Origin: Flabesymbios commensalis
Lineage: Eukaryota > Annelida > Polychaeta > Terebellida > Flabelligeridae
Length of the DNA stretch: 64,000 nucleotides
Assembly (NCBI GenBank): GCA_964017125.1
Contig: OZ024907.1
Span: forward strand, 20,764,187-20,828,186
Direction: 5' to 3'
The notes below the pieces were generated by a model. That model worked only from the letters and a program-made list of their open reading frames with translations. It had not been told where the DNA came from and searched no databases. Positions within the stretch are counted from its first letter, which is position 1. Each line of letters opens with the position of its first letter. This document shows, in pieces, positions 59,501-64,000 of the stretch. Made by a program: the position numbers and the translations under genes.

Positions 59501-60217
59501 ATCCAGAGAACATCACTCGTCAATACAGTATGACTGTGAGTGATAACTGTCAGTTACAGTCAGTCACATCATTGGTCTGATCACTGATCAGAGACAGTGC
59601 AATAAATAAGTCGTGGATTAATAGATGAGCGATAAACAATATCGCTCATATTAACATTAATCTCCATTAATCCAAACTCTGTAGCATCCATTATTTTCAT
59701 ATATTCGCTTCAGAAGTATTGATTGTCAATCATGATGAGCCTTCTAATGTTTGTCCTGTCATCCTCTATTTTCACTAAATTTCCAAAGCAAAATGCTAAG
59801 TACTGAGAGTGCGGCTACCTATTTTCCATAATATTACTGCCCGATATAGGAGCAGTGAGTACTTGTGCTCACTGTCAACTCTTTCGGGGATCAACTTTAG
59901 ACGTCAGAATCTGACGTCTGTAGATCCCGTCTAAAGTCGATCCCGGCGCTCCGTAGACCCATAATATACAGATATAGGTATATAAATTAATCAAAAAGAG
60001 ATCACTAAGACAATTATGATGATTTCAAATTTAATAAAACCCTTTGGTCTCTATAGTTTTCACAAACAAATTCAGGGCTGTCTTACCTCTGGATGTTCTT
60101 GAACGGGGACATATAGTTTTTCTGACAGCTGTACCACGGGACCATCAGCGTCTGGTAAGACCATGGCTTCTTTTTTTGCTCCTAAGTGAAATAAATTTCC
60201 TCGTACTTTGCATATTT
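38184..60217 (-). CDS. qki: Quaking/HOW-type STAR RNA-binding protein (first exon outside window)
   Basis: Exons 60217-60087, 56007-55891, 53099-52956, then either 40748-40640 or 40566-40443, then 38503-38184. All have GT/AG sites, and phases match throughout. The protein aligns closely with vertebrate [22 protein letters not shown], then KH ([16 protein letters not shown] with the GPRG loop, [15 protein letters not shown]), [30 protein letters not shown], then QUA2 (ED.LKK.QLMELAI.NGTYRD). STAR proteins dimerise and bind ACUAAY...UAAY RNA to control splicing, stability and translation. The QUA1 dimerisation exon is not in the window and should lie to the right. The C-terminus here is an Ala/Met/Pro-rich tail ending MSPYVR; I see no QKI-5-type nuclear signal in it. 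The ortholog may instead be named how. Confidence 0.93.
38504..40442 (-). other. qki intron
   Basis: AT-rich, no other gene seen. It contains the hairpin at 39781-39829. Confidence 0.7.
39781..39829. repeat. Hairpin, TATCTGCCA apex
   Basis: 22-bp arms (TATTAAAGGGCCGTATCTGC, CA) with one mismatch around a CAAAA loop. Confidence 0.85.
40443..40566 (-). CDS. qki: qki alternative QUA2 exon, version B
   Basis: 124 nt, phase 0 in and phase 1 out: [41 protein letters not shown]. Acceptor CACCTTTTGCAG, donor ATC/GTAAGTC. The polypyrimidine tract is better than that of version A. The Ile-to-Arg change next to the QLMELAI helix adds charge near the RNA surface. Confidence 0.9.
40567..40639 (-). promoter_or_regulatory. 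73-nt intron between the two QUA2 exons
   Basis: It starts GTAAGTG and ends CCTCACCTTTTGCAG. Candidate branch sites TTCTAAC and TTTAAC lie roughly 33 and 47 nt from the donor. Every other intron of this gene is longer than 1.9 kb. Confidence 0.7.
40640..40748 (-). CDS. qki: qki alternative QUA2 exon, version A
   Basis: 109 nt, phase 0 in and phase 1 out: [36 protein letters not shown]. Acceptor GGTTCTTACAG, donor CTC/GTAAGTG. QUA2 contacts RNA beside the KH fold. It differs from version B at three of the first 24 residues and then fully in the tail. Confidence 0.9.
41183..41252 (+). promoter_or_regulatory. Two CTCF-like motifs
   Basis: TCACCAGAGGGCAG (41183-41196) matches 13 of 14 positions of the CTCF consensus CCASYAGRKGGCRS. 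TCGCCAGGGGGCGC (41239-41252) matches 12 of 14. Same orientation, 56 bp apart. Confidence 0.4.
43151..43295. repeat. Nested hairpins with CAGTAACTG
   Basis: GTAACTGCTCACTT (43265-43278) and AAGTGAGCAGTTAC (43282-43295) form a perfect 14-bp stem with a TTC loop. A larger imperfect stem pairs ATGGCATATATGCTGTTGTG with the ACATAACAGTATATGCCAT region on the other side. Confidence 0.7.
43632..43876. mobile_element. Element with AACCCTTT ends and inner hairpin
   Basis: AACCCTTTAAGCCCTC at the left, GCTCGAAAGGGTTTT at the right. The inner stem CACTACAAGTCGAGAATTGC (43799-43818) pairs with 43823-43842, 2 mismatches, GACA loop. Confidence 0.6.
44280..44367. mobile_element. Palindromic MITE, GCGTC-apex family
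   Basis: 22-bp arms 44289-44310 and 44314-44335 with 2 mismatches, GCA spacer. It ends TCTCGTGTTTGCTGG. Confidence 0.8.
44829..44964. repeat. Two adjacent hairpins
   Basis: TACCAGAAAT/ATTTCTGGTA at 44829-44864, then GTGCAAAGCCAAAAGGCAGT... pairing with ...ACTGCATTTTATCTTTGCAC at 44901-44964 over 27 bp with few mismatches; the apex has GTATCT..AGATAC. Confidence 0.7.
45430..45520. mobile_element. Palindromic MITE, diverged
   Basis: ACACAACGCTGGATCCGTGG and GCAAGCATTGGGATGTGTTG as arms; GGTGGCGCAATGTCTCTGAC at the apex. Confidence 0.5.
45830..46062. mobile_element. Element with CCTTTAACCG / CGGTTAAAGG ends and inner hairpin
   Basis: Inverted ends about 233 bp apart. Inner 30-bp stem 45971-46000 with 46005-46034, 5 mismatches, apex GATCGCGTCAGCGAGA. 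Confidence 0.65.
46860..46972. mobile_element. Palindromic MITE, close to the 30885 copy
   Basis: GCCCAGCAAACACAAAACAT and ATACAAATGTTTTGTGTTTG arms; middle TTGTACAATGTTGAATCAAC pairs with GTTGGTTCAACATTGTACAA. Confidence 0.8.
47863..47974. repeat. Near-perfect 54-bp-arm hairpin
   Basis: Left arm starts GCCCGTATTCTCGTACAAGT, right arm ends ACTTGTACGAGAATACGGGC. One mismatch in 54 bp, 4-nt centre GGCC. Probably a MITE with CCCGTATTCTCGTAC ends. Confidence 0.9.
49615..49689. repeat. Hairpin, TATCTGCCA apex
   Basis: Arms of about 37 bp with 3 mismatches; outer arm AATTCTTCCACTTGGATATC, apex GTATCTGCCAGTGGCAGATA. Confidence 0.85.
50440..50503. repeat. Hairpin, GCTAACGC apex
   Basis: AATTTTCACCCACTCGAGGT pairs with ACCTCAAGTGGTTGAAAATT across a 30-bp stem and TAAC loop. 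It is the reverse-orientation relative of the stem at 45971-46034. Confidence 0.8.
51278..51342. mobile_element. Perfect 31-bp-arm palindromic MITE
   Basis: Arms 51278-51308 and 51312-51342 are exact complements with a GCA spacer; starts CCCAGCGTTGTTTTGCTGCC, apex GGGCCAACGTC. The shared apex and CCCAGC end place it in the GCGTC-apex family, but its middle is unique in the window. Confidence 0.9.
52168..52278. mobile_element. Palindromic MITE, GCGTC-apex family
   Basis: CCAGGCAAACAAGAACATTG at the left, CAATGTTTCGTGTTTGCTG at the right; inner GGTGTGATGTTGATACACTG pairs with GGCCCAACATCACACC. Confidence 0.8.
52858..52928. repeat. Hairpin, TATCTGCCA apex, beside a qki exon
   Basis: Arms of 33 bp: outer TCATCTAAGTATTA is perfect, the middle differs by an indel, and GTATCTGCCACTT pairs with AAGTGGCAGATAC; TAAC-like loop. 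It lies in the intron, its near edge 28 nt past the donor at 52955. Confidence 0.85.
52956..53099 (-). CDS. qki: qki exon: KH domain, second part
   Basis: Forty-eight codons in phase 0 ([48 protein letters not shown]). Donor GCG/GTATGT. On the plus side a hairpin of the TATCTGCCA family (52858-52928) lies 28 nt from the donor inside the intron. Confidence 0.93.
53818..54018. mobile_element. Diverged AACCCTTT-type element
   Basis: It begins TTAACCCTTTAAGCACTA and ends TTAGCGGTTAA. Inside are TTTTCAATCACTTAAAGTTG and GTCGCGGTGAAAATT, a broken copy of the 45971 stem. Confidence 0.45.
54818..54903. mobile_element. Palindromic MITE, GCGTC-apex family
   Basis: Apex GGCCAGCGTCGTCGACGGCG; right arm CATTGACTCGACGTCTTTTG and TTTGCGG. 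Confidence 0.6.
55029..55074. repeat. Hairpin, TATCTGCCA apex, diverged
   Basis: AGAGTGTAGTATCTGCCACT pairs with AGTGCCATTTACTACACTCT with a few mismatches. Confidence 0.7.
55891..56007 (-). CDS. qki: qki exon: KH domain, first part
   Basis: Thirty-nine codons in phase 0, starting [16 protein letters not shown] and ending [10 protein letters not shown]. It holds the GPRG RNA-binding loop. Acceptor CTGTGTTTGCAG; donor AAG/GTAAGC. Confidence 0.95.
56224..56295. repeat. Hairpin with 29-bp stem
   Basis: AGTTATTTTGACATCAGCTC at the left matches GAGCTGATGTCAAAATAACT at the right; the left arm has a 5-bp CTCAG slip. Confidence 0.85.
57194..57246 (+). repeat. Two 27-bp direct repeats
   Basis: GAGCAGAGAGACAGGCTGTA then CCCCC, twice. 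Confidence 0.85.
57311..57463. repeat. TGAG tetranucleotide array
   Basis: About 38 uninterrupted GTGA units, 153 bp. On the gene's sense strand it reads CTCA repeats. The Ser-Leu-Thr-His open frame is a translation of the array. Confidence 0.98.
57828..57893 (+). repeat. Two 33-bp direct repeats
   Basis: TCATGAGGATGAGACGAGAT then TTTAAATTTAG, twice. Confidence 0.85.
58650..58715. mobile_element. Diverged palindromic MITE
   Basis: TGTTGGGCCAAGGCTCTTAG and GGTCCAGCATCGTGTCAACG. Confidence 0.45.
59042..59112. mobile_element. Palindromic MITE, diverged
   Basis: TTTAATGTTGGAACATCGTC pairs with ACGCTGATCCAGCATTAAA. Confidence 0.55.
59887..59945. repeat. Hairpin with GACGTC-rich stem
   Basis: AGACGTCAGAATCTGACGTC inner palindrome inside a larger GGGATC...CTTTAGAC / GTCTAAAG...GATCCC pairing. 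The inner words are those of the 16615 hairpin. Confidence 0.75.
60087..60217 (-). CDS. qki: qki exon: pre-KH segment
   Basis: Acceptor TTGTGTTTCAG, donor GAG/GTAAGA. The first two bases complete a codon started in the missing upstream exon (GAA, Glu, if like QKI). It codes [20 protein letters not shown] then [20 protein letters not shown]. The first twenty residues are divergent, the rest conserved. Confidence 0.9.
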
Positions 60218-62365
60218 CTGAAACACAAAGAAAAACATTTGTTATTCCTATCGGATAATCCCTATTTCCATTGTCTATAGCAACAAAACATTTGATTTTC
60301 AACCATTATCTGACGGAAGTGAGCGACAGCCTCTTGATAATATCGCCAATGAGTACATATTACAAACTCACTGAGGTAGTACTTATTCGAGTCATAAAGG
60401 TTTATATTATGATATCACGTCTGAAGACCAATCATACAACCTATCATTCGATTTAAGAGTGCAATGATAAGTAGTTTAAAACTATACATGTATGTATCAG
60501 TGTGTATGTGGAGATGTAGTACATTTGGATGATCATCCAGGTGTAGTATATGATCACTGAGTACTTATGATAACTAGATATCATAAGCGGTGTTTAGTCG
60601 GTCAGTTTCTGTTATCAGGCACTCATCTAAGCCGCTGCATCTATCATAGATTATTAATAGTCTGGCTGGCACACTTCTCATGTCACCAAGTCAATGACTC
60701 CATCTATCATGTAGTGATCCGGCTTATGACAATGACTGACGAGACGTGATCAACACCTGCGCCTCACAATCAATACTTAATGCTCGTCACAGTCAGTCAC
60801 ACATACAACACATTTATTAAGAGACATTTTTATTTTTTCATTATGGTTAGGGCGAGTTATAATATTGATTTAATTAACGTCACAGGTTTGCCTTTGTATT
60901 TCAGTTACGTCTGATGATGTACTAGTACACGTACTCAGAAAGGCTGAAGACACGGACGCAGAAGACTACAAAAAGCCAATTTTCGCCGAATGAAGACAAG
61001 TGGCAGGCAGTCCATATAGGACAGTGATCTTAAATTATCGGTTTGATAGTATAGATCGAAGTGGTGAGGGGTGAATCAAACAAAAAAGGTAATTCAAATC
61101 AACGAGCAACCACAAAAAAAAATTCAGTCATTTGTAAACAAGGGAATAACAAAAGTATGCCGACTCAAGTCGTCATACTGGCAGTCGAGTTTAACCATTG
61201 CTAATATCAGTTGATAGGATTTTTTATCATTTAAAACCGAAAGTGCAAATTGAATTGTCAGTTTGAAATGTATGAGAGATAAAACACCTTTCCAAATGAA
61301 AAAAAACGAAAATCAAATTGAGTGTCATTTTGCCATTTCTTTGTTTTAAATTAGCCAGCAAACATACATATCTACAGGCCTAGCAAGACAAGGGTTATTT
61401 TTATTTAACTGCCACAGAGTTTTTTCTTCAGTCTTGTGGATAGAGAGTTACAGGTGAATTCCAGATAATGACAGATATGACTTTGTGTGACACGTGCACT
61501 CAGCAGTCAGAGCCATGTAAATATCGGAGTGATCGTCAGATTGATCATCTCAAGTGCCAATTGATACAGTGTGTGTACAAACAGCTGTCATAATCGGCGT
61601 GATAAAGGTGGGCCCCTCATCTCTGATCACATGGTCACCTGACAGCAAATAACACCAGCAAATAACACCAGCACGGCATCTACTACCACTTCAACCCTTC
61701 AGCTGCTAGGGTCAGTATATTTATTTCAGGGAATGTTTCAAACCGAGTGAAATGTCATTAGAAAAAAGTTTACTACAGAAGTTATTTAACAATTCGCATA
61801 AAAGACACCCACAGACTGTCTACCACAAATTGGAGACTAAATTAACGCGATAGAAATGTACATTTTTAACATTTTTCAGATTTTGTCATTTTAAAAAGGT
61901 GGAAATTTCGTTAGCAAAATACGAACTTTAGATGACGTAAAATAGCCTCAAACACTTCAATGATACAATAGTTACAGCCATTTCAACATTCGCATTACAA
62001 GACATTCATTGAATAAAAAACGATAGAATCGCCCAACAGAACTTCCTCATCTTAGTGATTCACGTCTCAAGATGAATGAAAACGAGACGAAATATCTGGG
62101 TGCTAAGAACGTTAAGTGCTCTTCACACATTACCAACAACAGCTACCGTCTTTGGACTTTGTCTAGAGTCGGGTGATTTCACACCAACCCTAGAGTTTAC
62201 AGAAGTGGCGAGATATATCGACGAGTTGTAAATGATGTACGGTTATTTTATATATCACTGATAATTCTAGCGTTATAGTTTCATCCCATTCCCCAAATAT
62301 ACCATGCAGTTAGCAATAATAAATTCTGTTTAAGATCGCCACTCGTATTTAAGCGTCACTTAAAT

Positions 62366-62677
62366 TAGCCCTTGTCCTGCTGAGTTGTTCACTCTTGTAC
62401 AGTGACTCAACGCTCCACAGGCGTCACTGTTATGAGAGTGAAGCTGAATTGCTTCAATTGTATTTTTTGTCATTTGAAGCTGGAATTGCTAACGCAATTT
62501 CCAGCTTCAAATGAAGAAAAATATTACTATTTATGAAAAATAGACATGTCTAAAATTAAATTATTGGATCAACAAAGCATCTATTAAAAATTATTTTATG
62601 AAAATTAAGTGATATTTTTATTGATCTAAAACATCCTTAACCGCGTATATATCCCGGCATAGCCGGACAAGGGTTAA
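62366..62677. mobile_element. Element with inverted TTAGCCCTTGTCC-type ends and inner hairpin
   Basis: TTAGCCCTTGTCC at the left and GGACAAGGGTTAA at the right. The inner stem TCATTTGAAGCTGGAATTGC (62470-62489) pairs with 62494-62514, one-base indel, TAAC loop. Confidence 0.6.
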
Positions 62678-63223
62678 GTGGGGAATATGGGGCTGAGTCA
62701 GAAACCTTGAGCCCTGCACCTGTGGAAGGATCAGGGGACAGACAGGGCAGTTCAGTCATTTAAGTCTCAGGTAAGTGCGCTCACACGGACGCTATTATAA
62801 TCAAAGTGTATGGAGCGTTGGATCACCAGAGCCGATCCTTAGTGTGTGTCCACATAATATCCATATAGCAGGTAATCCAGCGCTAAAATAACGTCTCCTG
62901 TATTCCGCTCTTGTTGTCAGATTGTTATGAGCACAGCCATTGTAGTTTGTCGACAGTGTGTGAAGCTTACCTAAACGGCAACACACGTGCACAGACTAGT
63001 GCATTAAGTCGCATGAATAGGACTAATTTACCAAGGAAATAATCATTACGTCCTCATATTAGTTTTTTTTCTACGCTGAACCCAATCAAACGTGATCGTT
63101 GTTCCAGCTTCAGCACCCATACCACGTGACTTGTACAGAAACGTGTTCAGCTGCCACGAAGAATGAGAAAAAACAAAAAGTGGACAGGAGGAAAAAAACT
63201 CACCTGTCCTATAAATAAAGGTA

Positions 63224-63408
63224 TGAGTGAGTGAGTGAGTGAGTGAGTGAGTGAGTGAGTGAGTGAGTGAGTGAGTGAGTGAGTGAGTGAGTGAGTGAGT
63301 GAGTGAGTGAGTGAGTGAGTGAGTGAGTGAGTGAGTGAGTGAGTGAGTGAGTGAGTGAGTGAGTGAGTGAGTGAGTGAGTGAGTGAGTGAGTGAGTGAGT
63401 GAGTGAGC
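63224..63408. repeat. TGAG tetranucleotide array
   Basis: About 46 uninterrupted units, 185 bp; same phase and orientation as 57311-57463. The Thr-His-Ser-Leu frames are array translations. Confidence 0.98.
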
Positions 63409-63583
63409 ATCTCATAATTTTTCCTCAGAATCCTCCCTTCTTAGATTAGCACACAACCTGATACTGACTGATCGATAAACTGTAAAACAGCTGCACAGAA
63501 TCAGCGGTGAACGATGAGATACGATAATCAACTTTTGCTTGAAAAAACAATATGCTAGAGTTACTCTGAAACATTAATCTCTC

Positions 63584-63648
63584 CTTGGAGGTGAAGTGTT
63601 GTATGTGCCACTTATTTGAGTGGCACATACAACACTTTACCTCCCAAG
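63584..63648. repeat. Hairpin, TGTGCCAC apex
   Basis: Arms of about 30 bp: CTTGGAGGTGAAGTGTTGTA pairs with TACAACACTTTACCTCCCAAG; apex GTATGTGCCACTT/GAGTGGCACATAC, a variant of the TATCTGCCA apex. Confidence 0.85.
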
Positions 63649-64000
63649 TGGACGATATAACATGTTAATTACGTCATGAGTGACAATAATACTACTAATT
63701 CTATAGCCACAGATTGCAGCAAAAAAACTGATAAAATCGCAAGCTCCAAATCATCGGTCCGATAAGATGTCTGATGCACGAGTGAATAATTCATTTACAT
63801 ATTATTGTTTGCATCCAAGGGAAATTATTTTTTGTAGACGAAAGAGAAATGTTACGGTCACTGACATCATTTGTCAAGTCTGAATATATTATTGTCCGCT
63901 TTACTTTTATTTTTTGATGATTCGAAAACGATACAAGGAAAACGAAACCATGATCAGTGATAATGGCAACGTCAAGAAATGGAATTTACTTGAATCTCGT

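Larger units (their letters stand above)
56008..60086 (-). other. qki intron with a TGAG array
   Basis: No other gene seen. It contains a hairpin (56224-56295), short tandem repeats, the 57311-57463 microsatellite and MITE remnants. Confidence 0.6.
60218..64000 (-). other. qki intron leading to the missing first exon
   Basis: I searched for the QUA1 motif on the minus strand and did not find it. The stretch holds hairpins at 62470 and 63584, a TGAG array, and an element with CCCTTGTCC ends. Confidence 0.55.

Noticed and set aside
63147-63415. Two open frames of Thr-His-Ser-Leu repeats
   Set aside because: Same explanation: a tetranucleotide array reads open in several frames.
60218-64000. 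Search for the QUA1-coding first exon
   Set aside because: No QUA1-like sequence with a phase-1 donor found; it most likely lies beyond the right edge.

Overview
The window is animal nuclear DNA: AT-rich, mostly non-coding, with spliced genes and dense small repeats. It carries non-LTR retrotransposons, 5S-headed and tRNA-headed SINE-like elements, many short palindromic MITEs, and long TGAG tetranucleotide arrays. The repeat style and frequent TAGGCCTA words suggest a marine invertebrate, perhaps an ambulacrarian or a lophotrochozoan. I cannot place it further from sequence alone.

Layout. Positions 1-459 hold a tandemly duplicated dispersed repeat. From about 460 to 4960 lies a nearly whole two-ORF LINE on the minus strand. 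A minisatellite-like array of about 150-bp units follows (5268-7200). An apparently intact, intronless gene for a type II membrane glycosyltransferase-like protein lies at 9086-10210 (minus). The stretch 10.5-17.7 kb is repeats with no gene seen. A three-exon gene of unknown function (296 residues) lies at 18206-20090 (minus). The stretch 20.6-28.8 kb is again MITEs, SINEs and an old LINE fragment.

The right half is dominated by one gene, a STAR-family RNA-binding protein of the quaking/HOW type, on the minus strand from 60217 down to 38184. Its first exon (QUA1 dimerisation region) lies beyond the right edge. Five coding steps are visible: the pre-KH region, two KH exons, a QUA2 exon present as two tandem alternative versions, and an Ala/Met/Pro-rich last exon. 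All splice sites and phases agree.

The most notable observations concern this gene. The two QUA2 exons have identical phases and are separated by only 73 nt, and including both would shift the frame, so they look mutually exclusive. About 3-4 kb past the stop codon there is a strand-specific cluster of ACUAAY, the binding site of quaking-type proteins, which suggests autoregulation. The introns also carry many near-perfect hairpins whose apex sequences recur while their arms differ between loci yet stay self-complementary.
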